Below, piece by piece: positions 16,229-24,496 of a stretch of DNA of 33,511 bases (position 1 is its first letter; every line of letters starts with the position of its first letter). The stretch is taken from the NCBI GenBank assembly GCA_015067525.1, contig SVMH01000020.1, forward strand, positions 1 to 33,511, given 5' to 3'. Both the position numbers and the translations under genes were made by a program. Under the pieces are notes generated by a model. It saw only the letters and a program-made list of their open reading frames with translations. It was not told the DNA's origin and did not search any database. The stretch is from Oscillospiraceae bacterium. GTDB lineage: Bacteria > Bacillota > Clostridia > Oscillospirales > Oscillospiraceae.

Positions 16229-16244
16229 TGTTTCACGTGAAACA
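16229..16244. other. parS: parS site 1 (between parB and serS)
   Basis: A perfect 16-bp palindrome TGTTTCACGTGAAACA, identical to the chromosomal parS consensus. ParB should load here. It lies in the untranslated region before serS. Confidence 0.96.
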
Positions 16245-16245
16245 A

Positions 16246-17112
16246 TTATTTCTTTTTCAGGGTGTGCAGGGCGTCCAGCAGGTCGTTCAGGTCGTCCATG
16301 CTATAATACTCCAACTCGATGCGGCCCTTCTTGCGGCCGGTAACGATGCGGCAGCCGCGGCCCAGACTGCTGCCCAGCTCGCGGGCGGCCTCCTCGGCGT
16401 AGTTGACAGCCAGAGGGGAGGGGGGCGTGACGGGCTTCTCGCCGGCGGAGAGCTTTTTGACCAGCGCTTCCGTCTGGCGGACAGAGAGGTCGCCTTTCAG
16501 GATGGCAGCGGCGGCGGCCTCCTGCAGCTCGGGCGTGAGGGGGAGCAGCGTACGGGCGTGTCCGCCGGAGAGGCGGCCGTCCTCCACCATGGCGCGGACA
16601 GAGGGGGTCAGCTTCAAAAGGCGCAGGGCGTTGGCTACGGCGCTGCGGGATTTGCCTACCCGGCCGGCAGCCTCTTCCTGAGTCATGTTGTAGGTGTCCA
16701 TCAGTACCTGATAGCCCTCGGCCTCTTCAATGGGGTTGAGGTCCTCGCGCTGCAGGTTTTCAATCATGGCCAGCTCCATGGCCTTGCGGTCATCAGCCTC
16801 GATGACGATGGCGGGCACCTGTGTGAGCCCTGCTATGCGGGCGGCGCGCCAGCGGCGCTCGCCGGCGATGATCTGATAGTAGCCGGACTGCAGCTTGCGG
16901 ACGGTCAGGGGCTGGATGATGCCGTGCTCGCGGATGGAATCGGCCAGATCGGCCAATGCGTCGGGGTCGAATTGCTTTCTGGGCTGGGAAGAACAGCTCT
17001 CCACCTGGGAGATGGGCAGGTACAGGCTGCTCTTTTCCTCCTGGGAGCCCATGACGTCGTCGCCCAGCAGGGCGGCCAGGCCTTTGCCCAGTCCTTTGGG
17101 ATTGCTTGCCAT
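16246..17112 (-). CDS. parB: Chromosome partitioning protein ParB (CTP-dependent clamp)
   Basis: A 288-residue ParB (Spo0J). The N-terminal GLGKGLAALLG (7-17) is the ParA-interacting/activating peptide. The CTP-binding motifs are AGERRWRAA (83-91) and ENLQREDLN (118-126). The helix-turn-helix region contains GKSRSAVANALRLLK (153-167) with R156, A162, K167 and G184, where R and G at the first and last position are the ParB-type (parS-reading) choice. The C-terminal part carries the dimerisation domain. ATG 17112 follows GGAG. It is 14 bases after parA. Three parS sites lie within 1.9 kb. Confidence 0.96.
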   Translation of the reverse strand: MASNPKGLGKGLAALLGDDVMGSQEEKSSLYLPISQVESCSSQPRKQFDPDALADLADSIREHGIIQPLTVRKLQSGYYQIIAGERRWRAARIAGLTQVPAIVIEADDRKAMELAMIENLQREDLNPIEEAEGYQVLMDTYNMTQEEAAGRVGKSRSAVANALRLLKLTPSVRAMVEDGRLSGGHARTLLPLTPELQEAAAAAILKGDLSVRQTEALVKKLSAGEKPVTPPSPLAVNYAEEAARELGSSLGRGCRIVTGRKKGRIELEYYSMDDLNDLLDALHTLKKK

Positions 17113-17126
17113 AGGAATTGCTCCTT

Positions 17127-17882
17127 TCAGGGATTCTTGCGCAGAAACTCCTGCGCCAGCTGCGTATAGGCCTCGGCACCGCGGCAGCCGCGGTCGTAGG
17201 CGGTGATGGGCTTGCCGTGGCTGGGTGCTTCGGACAGGCGGACGTTGCGGGGGATGACGGTGGCGTAGACCTTGCCGGGGAAGAAGCGCTTGACCTCCTG
17301 GGCCACCTGAATGGCCAGATTGGTGCGGCCGTCAAACATGGTCAGCAGCACGCCTTCAATGTCCAGATGGGGGTTCATGCTGCGCTTGACGATGCGCACG
17401 GTGTTCATCAAATCGCTGAGGCCTTCCAGCGCAAAGTATTCGCCCTGCAGGGGGACCAGCAGCGTGTCGGCGGCGCACAGACCGTTCAACGTCAGCAGCT
17501 CCAGCGAAGGGGGGCAGTCGATGAGAATGAAATCGTAATCATCGCGCACCTGATCCAGCGCCTTCTTCAGCAGGAACTGGCGGTCGTCCATCGTGATCAT
17601 TTCAATGCCGGCGCCGGCCAGCGCCTTGCTGCTGGGCAGCACGTCGCCGTAAGGCGTGGTCACGATGGCGCGGCGCACGTCCTTGCCGTTGATGAGCACG
17701 TCATACACGCCGTTGGACAGGGATTTGTCCACGCCCATGCCGCTGGTGGCGTTGGCCTGGGGGTCGAAGTCACACAGCAGCACCCGCTTGCCGCTCAGCT
17801 TCAGCGCGGCGGTCAGGTTGACGCAGGTGGTGGTCTTGCCTACGCCGCCCTTTTGATTCACGATTGCAACGATTTTTGCCAC
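17127..17882 (-). CDS. parA: Chromosome partitioning ATPase ParA (Soj)
   Basis: A 251-residue ATPase with deviant Walker A KGGVGKTT (K11, K16), switch region DFDPQANAT, and Walker B FILIDCPPS. It lacks the N-terminal helix-turn-helix of plasmid type Ia ParA, matching chromosomal Soj proteins that bind DNA nonspecifically and with ParB move origins and, in Firmicutes, affect DnaA. The start is GTG 17882 with a weak ribosome binding site (GAGTGGG), so initiation may be modest. A good promoter lies 44-71 bases upstream. Confidence 0.95.
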   Translation of the reverse strand: MAKIVAIVNQKGGVGKTTTCVNLTAALKLSGKRVLLCDFDPQANATSGMGVDKSLSNGVYDVLINGKDVRRAIVTTPYGDVLPSSKALAGAGIEMITMDDRQFLLKKALDQVRDDYDFILIDCPPSLELLTLNGLCAADTLLVPLQGEYFALEGLSDLMNTVRIVKRSMNPHLDIEGVLLTMFDGRTNLAIQVAQEVKRFFPGKVYATVIPRNVRLSEAPSHGKPITAYDRGCRGAEAYTQLAQEFLRKNP

Positions 17883-17925
17883 GAATAGCCCACTCGCTTT
17901 CTGTAGTCAATAGTATAACAAATTA

Positions 17926-17953
17926 AGTATATCACAAAGAAATCAGGTTTCAA
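17926..17953 (-). promoter_or_regulatory. Candidate promoter of parAB (and possibly down to mgsA)
   Basis: Minus strand -35 TTGAAA (17953-17948), 16-base spacer, -10 TATACT (17931-17926). parS site 2 lies 23 bases upstream of the -35, so ParB binding may affect it. Confidence 0.65.
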
Positions 17954-17975
17954 CCAGAAAATTTCAAAAACCCTA

Positions 17976-17991
17976 TGTTTCACGTGAAACA
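17976..17991. other. parS: parS site 2 (upstream of parA promoter)
   Basis: Perfect palindrome TGTTTCACGTGAAACA, 40 bases from parS site 3, start to start. Confidence 0.96.
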
Positions 17992-17999
17992 TGCCGCAC

Positions 18000-18040
18000 A
18001 AAAAAGAAAGGGCGATGTTTCACGTGAAACATCGCCCTTT
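18000..18040 (-). terminator. Terminator of the mre/PBP2/amylase operon with an internal parS
   Basis: A perfect 34-base palindrome (18007-18023 / 18024-18040) just after the amylase stop, followed on the minus strand by TTTCTTTTTTG. The centre of the stem is the whole parS site 3. Confidence 0.85.
18016..18031. other. parS: parS site 3 (inside a terminator stem)
   Basis: Perfect TGTTTCACGTGAAACA, extended on both sides by complementary bases (GGGCGA / TCGCCC) that make it the core of a terminator palindrome. Confidence 0.96.
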
Positions 18041-18043
18041 GGG

Positions 18044-19909
18044 TCAAATCAGGATCTTGCCGCCCTGTGCCGGCAGGTAGAGGTGCAGCAGACCGTCCCG
18101 CACGCAGTATTTCTGGCCGGTGATGGCGTCCGTGGCGGTGGGGGTGTCCCACGCCACCGTCAGCTCCAGCGGCTCGTCGCCTGCATTGAGCGCGGTGATG
18201 GTGATCTCCTCGCCCAGCGCGCGGCGGAACACCAGCGCGCCGCCTTTGGCGTGGAGGTAGGTGATATCGCCCTGCTGCAGGGAGGGGCGGGACTTGCGCA
18301 GCGCGCCCAATGTGCGGTAGAAGTCCAGAAGCTCTGTGTTTTCCCGGCCCCACGGATAGGTGCCGCGGTTGAGGGGGTCCTCAAAACCCTGCATACCCAC
18401 TTCATCTCCGTAGAAGACGGTGGGGGAGCCGGGGAAGGAGAAGGCCAGCATAGCGGCCAGCTTCAGCCGGGCCATGCCCCGCTGATACTCTCGCAGGCTC
18501 AGACGGTAGGCGGCGCGGGCGTCCTTGCTGTCCAGCGACACGCCGCTGTCCACGCCCAGAAGCGTTAAGATGCGGGGGGTGTCGTGGGTGCCCAGAATGT
18601 TCAGCGAGGAGTTAAAGGCCTGCGGGGGATAGTTTTCCCGGATGGTCTCCATAGACTCGCGGAAGGCGTCGGCGTCACCGCCGGTGAGCCACGCCAGCGT
18701 GGCGTTGCGGAAGGGATAGTTCATGAGGCCGTGGGTCTCGTGGCCCAGCAGATAGCGGCGGCGCCGGGAATAGGCGATCTTGTTACTGCCGTCCTCCCAC
18801 ACCTCGCCCAGCAGGAAGCTGTCCGGCTTTTCCTCCTCCATCACGCGGCGGATATCGGCAATAAAGTCGTCAGGCAGCTCATCGGCCACATCCAGCCGCC
18901 AGCCGGAGGCGCCGGCGCGCAGCCAGTGGCGCACCACGCTGTCCTTGCCGGTGATGATGAAGTCGCGGTAGTCGGGGTGGTTTTCGTTGACGGCGGGTAG
19001 GGTATGTACGCCCCACCAAGAGTCGTACTGGTTGGGCCAGTGGGTGAAGTTGAACCATTTATAATAAGGAGAAGAGGTGCTCTGAGCGGCGCCCAGCTCG
19101 CTGTAGAAGCCGTTGGCGTTGAAGTAGCGGCTGTTGCTGCCGGTGTGGTTGAACACTCCATCCAGCATCACGCGGATGCCGCGCTCGGCCGCGTCGGCGC
19201 ACAGCTGGCGGAAGTCCTCCTCCGTGCCCAGCATGGGGTCGATGTGCAGATAGTCGGCGGTGTTGTAGCGGTGGTTGCTGGCCGCTTCAAAAATGGGGCA
19301 CAGGTACAGTGTAGTCACCGACAGGCTCTGCAGATAGTCCAGCTTGGAGCGGATGCCCTGCAGGCTGCCTCCGAAGTAGTCGTTGTTGAGGATCTCGCCC
19401 TTTTCGTTGGGACGGTGCACCATAGGCTCGTCCCAGTTCTGGTGCACCACGCGATCACCCACCATGCCGGTGGGATCGGGAATGCTCAGGCGGCAGAAAC
19501 GGTCTGGAAAAATCTGGTAAGTTACGCCGCTGCCGAACCACTCGGGGGTGGCGGTGGTGCCGTCGTAGACGGTGAGCTGCCAGCTCATCATCGCCTGCTG
19601 GGGGCCGTAGCCGGTCTTGCCCAGCCAGACGCGCTGGCCGTCGGCGCGGGTAAAGCGGAAACCGTACCAGATCAGATCCGGCTCAGCGGGCGCGGTGAAC
19701 GTGCCGGTGAACAAACCGTCACCGGGGGAGGGCAGGTCGATCTCCTGGCTGCAGAAGCCGAACTCCTGCCAGATCAGCAGCGTGCAGGAGACGAATTGCT
19801 CCTTGGCCAGAGGGCGCAGGGTGAAGCGAACCTCCGTGCCGCAGCTGACAGCGCCGAAGGGGGACTTATAGCGTGTGTCGCGGGGGTCAAAAACGTAACG
19901 CTCAGACAT
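18044..19909 (-). CDS. GH13 alpha-amylase family enzyme (neopullulanase/cyclomaltodextrinase-like)
   Basis: A 621-residue cytoplasmic protein without signal peptide. An N-terminal immunoglobulin-like domain (about 1-120) precedes the TIM barrel, as in neopullulanase, cyclomaltodextrinase and maltogenic amylase (GH13_20 type). Conserved regions: I DGVFNH (250-255), II GWRLDVADE (nucleophile D340), III LLGEVWED (acid/base E369), IV GTHDT (D443). A small C-terminal beta domain ends the chain. It likely splits imported maltodextrins or branched oligosaccharides. It starts at ATG 19909 (AAGGAGAG) only 22 bases after the PBP2 gene, so a carbohydrate enzyme is appended to the cell-shape operon; a functional link is not evident. 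Confidence 0.9.
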   Translation of the reverse strand: MSERYVFDPRDTRYKSPFGAVSCGTEVRFTLRPLAKEQFVSCTLLIWQEFGFCSQEIDLPSPGDGLFTGTFTAPAEPDLIWYGFRFTRADGQRVWLGKTGYGPQQAMMSWQLTVYDGTTATPEWFGSGVTYQIFPDRFCRLSIPDPTGMVGDRVVHQNWDEPMVHRPNEKGEILNNDYFGGSLQGIRSKLDYLQSLSVTTLYLCPIFEAASNHRYNTADYLHIDPMLGTEEDFRQLCADAAERGIRVMLDGVFNHTGSNSRYFNANGFYSELGAAQSTSSPYYKWFNFTHWPNQYDSWWGVHTLPAVNENHPDYRDFIITGKDSVVRHWLRAGASGWRLDVADELPDDFIADIRRVMEEEKPDSFLLGEVWEDGSNKIAYSRRRRYLLGHETHGLMNYPFRNATLAWLTGGDADAFRESMETIRENYPPQAFNSSLNILGTHDTPRILTLLGVDSGVSLDSKDARAAYRLSLREYQRGMARLKLAAMLAFSFPGSPTVFYGDEVGMQGFEDPLNRGTYPWGRENTELLDFYRTLGALRKSRPSLQQGDITYLHAKGGALVFRRALGEEITITALNAGDEPLELTVAWDTPTATDAITGQKYCVRDGLLHLYLPAQGGKILI

Positions 19910-19931
19910 AGCGGGGACTCTCTCCTTGTTG

Positions 19932-21998
19932 TTATTGGATCAGGGTATTTTCGCCGAGGATCACGGTGCCGATCTCGTCGCGGGAGAAATAGGCGTTGAG
20001 GATATCCACGGCAATGGGGGCCAGTTCTGCGCCGGCGGAGGCTTTTTCGATAGCCACGGCCACGGCAATCTGGGGATCATCATAGGGGGCGAAGGCAATA
20101 AACACGCCGTTGACGTCGCCGCCGCCGATCTCAGCAGTGCCGGTTTTGGCACCGGCAGGAACAACGCAATTGCGGAACTGGTAATAAAGACTTCCTGTTA
20201 CCAGATTGCGCATGCCCTGCAGCACGGCCTTCTGGGTGCTCTCGCTCATCTCCACGGTGTTCAGCGGCTGGCCATCATAGGCGTAGATGAGAGAGGAATT
20301 GTCGTAGGACTTGACATTCTTCAGAAGGTGCGCCTGGTAGTGCTCGCCATCACCCACGAGGGTGGCCGTATAGTTGGCCAGCTGCAGCGGGGTGAAAAGA
20401 TTGTAGCTCTGGCCGATGGCGGCAGTCAGGGTCTGGCCATCGGTCCACTCCAGATCGGCGGAAGCGGCATACTCCGGAGAGGCCAGCGCGCCGGGGACCT
20501 CGGCGATCTCAATGCCGGTGGGCTGACCGAAACCGAACTGGCGGGCATAGCTCTCCAGCGTGTCAATGCCCATCAGGCGGCCCACTTCATAGAAGAAATA
20601 GTTGCACGAAACGGTGATGGCCTGCGTGACATTGGTATAGCCGTGGGTGCTGCCGTAGCGGGAATAGATCCAGCAGGTGGGCTGGGGGCTGGAATAGTAG
20701 TCGTAAATACCGCGGTCACGGATGGTGGTGCGGGGGGTAATGATGCCGCTTTCCAGTGCAGCCACTGCCGTCAAGGGTTTGAAGGTGGAGCCGGGAGCGT
20801 AGGTGCCCTGTGTAGCGCGGTTAAAGAGGGGGGCGCCCTCCGTATCCCGCAGCAGCTCGTCGTACAGCTCGTCAAAGCGGGACAGATCGTAAGTGGGATA
20901 GGAGGCCATAGACAGTACCTCGCCGCTGCCAACGGCAATGGCCACGGCGGCGCCGCCGCGGGTGCGGCCGTCCTTCTTTTCCATGGCGCCGATGACGCGG
21001 GAGAGCGATTTTTCTGTGGCCTCCTGCAGTTCGATGTCGATGGTCAGCGCCACGGTGTTGCCCGGCTGGGGATCGGTGACATAGAACTCGCCGGTGATCT
21101 TGCCATCGCTGCTGGTGGTGATCAGCTTCAGGCCGTCGGTACCGTGGAGATACTCTTCAAACGCCTTCTCCACGCCGTCCTTGCCCACCAGCGCGTTCAT
21201 CGAGTAGCCCAGATCGCGGTAGCCCACCACGCCGGCATCCTCATCACCCACCCATTCTTCGTGGTAAATGGGGCCAATGCGGCCCAGAATGTGGGCGGCA
21301 TAGGGCGTGTTGTAGACGCGGGCGGAGGAGGTGCCGGTCTTCACGCCGTCGTAGCGGCCGTCCACCACCTGACTGATGAGCTCCACAGACACGTCGCTGG
21401 CCAGCACATAGTCGCTGCCGAGAAGGTCTGCCACCTCCAGCTCATAGCGCACGCCGGCAATGAGGCGGGCCTGCTGCTGGGTGTAGCCAGACTCCAGTCC
21501 GTAGCGCTTGAGCAGATAATCCGTCAGCTGCTGACCGGACATGGACAGGTCGAAGATCTCACGATCGCTGCCGGGGAGCTGGCGTTTTTTTGCAAAAAGA
21601 ACGAATTTCTCGTCATATTCGGTTGTGGTGAGCCGGTAGGGCGACTCCGTGGTGACCGGCAGTGTGTCGTTCCAAACAACTTCGTTGGTCTGCAGCAGCT
21701 CCAGCAGACGGAGGATGGCGCCGTTGAGCGCGGCGTCATCGGTAAAGCCCTCGGCGGAGAAGAGCAGGGTGTAGATCAGGCGGTTGGATACCAGCACGCG
21801 GCCGTTGCGGTCGGTGACGATGCCGCGGGAGGCCTCCACCACCTCGCTGTCAGCGTTGCTGGCAAGGGAGCGGGCGCGATATTCGCTGCCGTTGACTACC
21901 TGCGTGTTGTACAGCACGACGGAGAACAGCAGTATGACGGCGCCAAGGAAGGCGGCAATGGCCAGCAGGCGTCGGACAAGGGGACGGGGAGCTTTCAC
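19932..21998 (-). CDS. mrdA: Penicillin-binding protein 2 (class B transpeptidase of the elongasome)
   Basis: A 688-residue membrane-anchored transpeptidase. One N-terminal membrane segment (about 9-30), a dimerisation/pedestal region starting EASRGIVTDRNGRVL (55-69), and the transpeptidase domain with S404-T-F-K, S464-C-N and K618-T-G. The order after mreC and mreD identifies it as PBP2, the partner of RodA in side-wall peptidoglycan synthesis, not a divisional PBP. rodA is not seen in this window. Starts at ATG 21998, 31 bases after mreD, with AAAGGAGG upstream. Confidence 0.94.
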   Translation of the reverse strand: MKAPRPLVRRLLAIAAFLGAVILLFSVVLYNTQVVNGSEYRARSLASNADSEVVEASRGIVTDRNGRVLVSNRLIYTLLFSAEGFTDDAALNGAILRLLELLQTNEVVWNDTLPVTTESPYRLTTTEYDEKFVLFAKKRQLPGSDREIFDLSMSGQQLTDYLLKRYGLESGYTQQQARLIAGVRYELEVADLLGSDYVLASDVSVELISQVVDGRYDGVKTGTSSARVYNTPYAAHILGRIGPIYHEEWVGDEDAGVVGYRDLGYSMNALVGKDGVEKAFEEYLHGTDGLKLITTSSDGKITGEFYVTDPQPGNTVALTIDIELQEATEKSLSRVIGAMEKKDGRTRGGAAVAIAVGSGEVLSMASYPTYDLSRFDELYDELLRDTEGAPLFNRATQGTYAPGSTFKPLTAVAALESGIITPRTTIRDRGIYDYYSSPQPTCWIYSRYGSTHGYTNVTQAITVSCNYFFYEVGRLMGIDTLESYARQFGFGQPTGIEIAEVPGALASPEYAASADLEWTDGQTLTAAIGQSYNLFTPLQLANYTATLVGDGEHYQAHLLKNVKSYDNSSLIYAYDGQPLNTVEMSESTQKAVLQGMRNLVTGSLYYQFRNCVVPAGAKTGTAEIGGGDVNGVFIAFAPYDDPQIAVAVAIEKASAGAELAPIAVDILNAYFSRDEIGTVILGENTLIQ

Positions 21999-22029
21999 AA
22001 AGCGCCTCCTTTCGCGAAAATGGGGAAAA

Positions 22030-22539
22030 TCATGCGTTGCGGATCAGCCGCCAGACCTTGCGCAGAGTCAGGAAGACCAGCGGCGAAAAGGGAAGGGTCA
22101 GCAGCAGTTCCTGGCCCATAAGGGACAGGGCCACAGCTGCGGAAAAGTCAGTGGAAATGTTCAAAAACAGCATCAAAAGCAGGTCTGTGAGCACCAGCGC
22201 CAACACAGAGCAGACGAAAGCACACAGGAAACCCGGCATAATGACGCGTCCGGCAATGAGGCCGGCGAGCAAAGCGGAGCTTAAAAAGGCCAGCGTATAA
22301 AAACAGGGGAATACGCCCGGCATCAGCAGGTCACAGAAAAGGCCGGCGCCAATGGCGAAAAAGGCGCTCTCCTGCCGCCGCTCCAGTGTGGCGGCAATGG
22401 TGGGCAGCAGCGGCAGCACGAAGGGATGCACGCCGTTCCAGATGTCCAGCCGGTTGAGTACCATTTGCTGCAAAAACACCCAGAACAGACCCACCAGAGA
22501 GTAAAAGAGCCACTTATAAAATAAATCCCGTTGTGTCAT
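22030..22539 (-). CDS. mreD: Rod-shape-determining membrane protein MreD
   Basis: A 169-residue integral membrane protein with about five to six hydrophobic segments and the family pattern QQMVLNRLDIWNGVHPFVLPLL followed by GLFCDLLMPGVFPCF. MreD bridges MreC and PBP2/RodA. It starts at ATG 22539 after GAGGAAA, ten bases past the mreC stop. Confidence 0.87.
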   Translation of the reverse strand: MTQRDLFYKWLFYSLVGLFWVFLQQMVLNRLDIWNGVHPFVLPLLPTIAATLERRQESAFFAIGAGLFCDLLMPGVFPCFYTLAFLSSALLAGLIAGRVIMPGFLCAFVCSVLALVLTDLLLMLFLNISTDFSAAVALSLMGQELLLTLPFSPLVFLTLRKVWRLIRNA

Positions 22540-22549
22540 AGCGGTTTCC

Positions 22550-23389
22550 TCAGTCGATGATCTGGAAATCGGTGATAACGAACACCTGCTGCAGCTGATC
22601 CAGCGCCACCTGCGGCGCCAGAATGGCGTATTTGGTCAAACCGGTGTCGTCGGTGCGGATCTCCTGCACCGAGCCGATGACAAGGTCAGAGGGATAATAC
22701 CCGCCGATACCGGAGGTGAGGACCAGATCGCCGTTCATCAGCGTGGAGCCGTCCGAGAGATAGGAGAGCTTCAAAAGACCCTCGTGCATCAGCGCCAGAT
22801 CGCCCTGAGCCACGGTGACTTCACCGGTGCGGAACACGGTGGCGCCCAGCTGGGAGGCAGTGTCGATGATGGTGGTAACGGTGCTCCAGTTGAGGCCGGC
22901 GTCGGTGATGACGCCCACCAGAAAGCCCTCTTCGTTGACGACGCAGTCGCCCACGGCGATGTCGCAGTTGGTGCCCTTGTTCAGCGTCAGGGAGGAGGAC
23001 CAGTTGGAGCTGCTTTCACCCACCACGGTGGCGGATTCAAAGACAAAATCCTGCCGCTGCTGCCGCAGACCCATGGCCTCGCGCAGGCGTTCGTTTTCCT
23101 TGCTGTGCTCCTCGGCCTGCCGCAGCTGACGTTCCAGCTCCGCCACCTGACGGCGCAGCTCGTCATTTTCCTGCTGCAGCGACTCCACCGACTCGAACCG
23201 GTCGCTTATGCCGGAGACCCAGCCGCTGATGGCGCCGCCGGCCGCCCGGAAGGGCGAGGCGATAACGCCCAGCGCGTTGTGCACAAAGCCCGTGCCGTTG
23301 GCCGCGGCGGACATGATGCACAGCACCACGGCGATGACCGTGACGGCGGTGAGCAGAATGATTCCGTTTTTGGTGAAAAAGTTTTTCAT
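22550..23389 (-). CDS. mreC: Rod-shape-determining protein MreC
   Basis: A 279-residue protein with a single N-terminal membrane helix (about 10-30), a coiled coil rich in Glu/Gln/Arg (about 67-108) and a C-terminal beta-barrel pair with VGDCVVNEEGFLVGVI and GDLVLTSGIGGYYPSDLVIGSV. MreC activates PBP2-RodA. No mreB lies upstream here: maf precedes it directly, nine bases away. Start ATG 23389 after AGGAGCC. Confidence 0.93.
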   Translation of the reverse strand: MKNFFTKNGIILLTAVTVIAVVLCIMSAAANGTGFVHNALGVIASPFRAAGGAISGWVSGISDRFESVESLQQENDELRRQVAELERQLRQAEEHSKENERLREAMGLRQQRQDFVFESATVVGESSSNWSSSLTLNKGTNCDIAVGDCVVNEEGFLVGVITDAGLNWSTVTTIIDTASQLGATVFRTGEVTVAQGDLALMHEGLLKLSYLSDGSTLMNGDLVLTSGIGGYYPSDLVIGSVQEIRTDDTGLTKYAILAPQVALDQLQQVFVITDFQIID

Positions 23390-23398
23390 GCAGGCTCC

Positions 23399-23971
23399 TT
23401 AGCTGAAAAGGTCAATGCCAAACTGCCGCAGCATTTGGCTCAAAAGCAGGACCGGAAGGCCCATTACATTGAAAAAGTCACCGTCGATGCGCTCCACCAG
23501 CAGCGCGCCCTGGCCCTGCACGCCGTAGCTGCCGGCCTTATCCATGGGCTCGCCGCCGCGGATGTAAGCGCGCAGCTCCCGCTCCTCTGCGGGGCGGAAA
23601 TAGACGTCGGTGGAGGCGGCGCGGGTCACGATCCGTCCCCCCTGCCGTACCGTCACGCCGGTACACACGGTGTGGTGCCGCCCCTGCAGCGCCGTCAGCA
23701 TCTGCAGGGCGTCCGCCTCATCTTTGGGCTTGCCCAGACGCGTGTCATCCAGAAACACCATGGTGTCGGCGGTGATGACGATCTCATCTTCGGCGCTGGA
23801 CAGGGCCATGGACTTCTGGCGGCTGATGTGGCAGACGATCTCCTGCGGCGTCATGCTGGGATCGTAGGACTCGTCTGCTTCCGGCACGCGGACGGTGAAG
23901 TCCGTAATGCCGATGCGCTGCAAAAGTTCCTGCCGGCGGGGAGAGCCGGAGGCCAATACGATTCTTGCCAT
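23399..23971 (-). CDS. maf: Maf-family nucleotide pyrophosphatase
   Basis: A 190-residue Maf protein. The N-terminal MARIVLASGSPRRQELL carries the SxSPRR phosphate-binding loop; ITADTMVFLD and GKPKD are the other conserved blocks. Maf proteins hydrolyse modified or canonical nucleoside triphosphates (dTTP/UTP type) and, in Firmicutes, sit in front of mreBCD. ATG 23971 is taken as the start; an alternative GTG at 23980 overlaps the dut stop as GTGA. The latter would give three more residues and translational coupling. Confidence 0.92.
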   Translation of the reverse strand: MARIVLASGSPRRQELLQRIGITDFTVRVPEADESYDPSMTPQEIVCHISRQKSMALSSAEDEIVITADTMVFLDDTRLGKPKDEADALQMLTALQGRHHTVCTGVTVRQGGRIVTRAASTDVYFRPAEERELRAYIRGGEPMDKAGSYGVQGQGALLVERIDGDFFNVMGLPVLLLSQMLRQFGIDLFS

Positions 23972-23976
23972 ACCGC

Positions 23977-24429
23977 TCACCGTCCCGTAGAGCCGAGGCC
24001 GCCGGCGCCGCGCTCCGTTTCGTCCAGCTCATCCACGAAGGAAACGCTGGGGCACACCACGGGGGCGATCATCAGCTGCGCGATGCGGTCGCCGGGCATG
24101 ACGGTGTAATCCTCGGCAGAAATGTTGGCAAGACCCACGCGGATCTCGCCGCGGTAGTCGCTGTCGATCACGCCCACGCCGTTGGCAAGGCAGATGCCCT
24201 TCTTGATGCCCAGTCCGCTGCGGGCAAACAGCAGCGCCACATGCTGGGCGTCCGGCAGAGCAATGGCGATGCCGGTGGAGATCACAGCGCGCGCACCTGC
24301 GGAAATGGTAATGGGTGCGTCAATGCAGGCGCACAGGTCCATGGCGGCGGCGCCGGCCGTGGCGTAGTGGGGGGCGGGGATCTCGCGTCCGATGCGCGCA
24401 TCCAGCGCCTTGATCTTCAGTTCCATCAT
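23977..24429 (-). CDS. dut: dUTP pyrophosphatase
   Basis: A 150-residue trimeric dUTPase, which keeps dUTP low and supplies dUMP. All five motifs are visible: I AAAMDLCA, II ARSGLG, III GVIDSDYRGEIRV, IV GDRIAQLMI, V ERGAGGLGSTG at the C-terminus. Two ATGs (24429, 24426) follow AAAGGA; the second has better spacing. The next gene is the other house-cleaning nucleotidase, Maf. Confidence 0.95.
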   Translation of the reverse strand: MMELKIKALDARIGREIPAPHYATAGAAAMDLCACIDAPITISAGARAVISTGIAIALPDAQHVALLFARSGLGIKKGICLANGVGVIDSDYRGEIRVGLANISAEDYTVMPGDRIAQLMIAPVVCPSVSFVDELDETERGAGGLGSTGR

Positions 24430-24470
24430 ATCAGTCCTTTAAATTGAAAACTATTTGTATTATTTTGAAG

Positions 24471-24489
24471 AGATATTCCGAATTGCAAT
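24471..24489. repeat. Short intergenic repeat, copy 3 (near U32 stop)
   Basis: AGATATTCCGAATTGCAAT, eight bases from the stop codon of the U32 gene; 16 of 19 positions match the serS copy. Confidence 0.5.
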
Positions 24490-24496
24490 CGGGATA

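Noticed and set aside
16194-16245. Possible T-box upstream of serS
   Set aside because: The spacer is only 52 bases and has no TGGNACC sequence; it holds parS.
17883-17975. Possible oriC between parA and the amylase gene
   Set aside because: It is A+T-rich, but no cluster of TTATNCACA DnaA boxes was found and no dnaA or dnaN gene is near.
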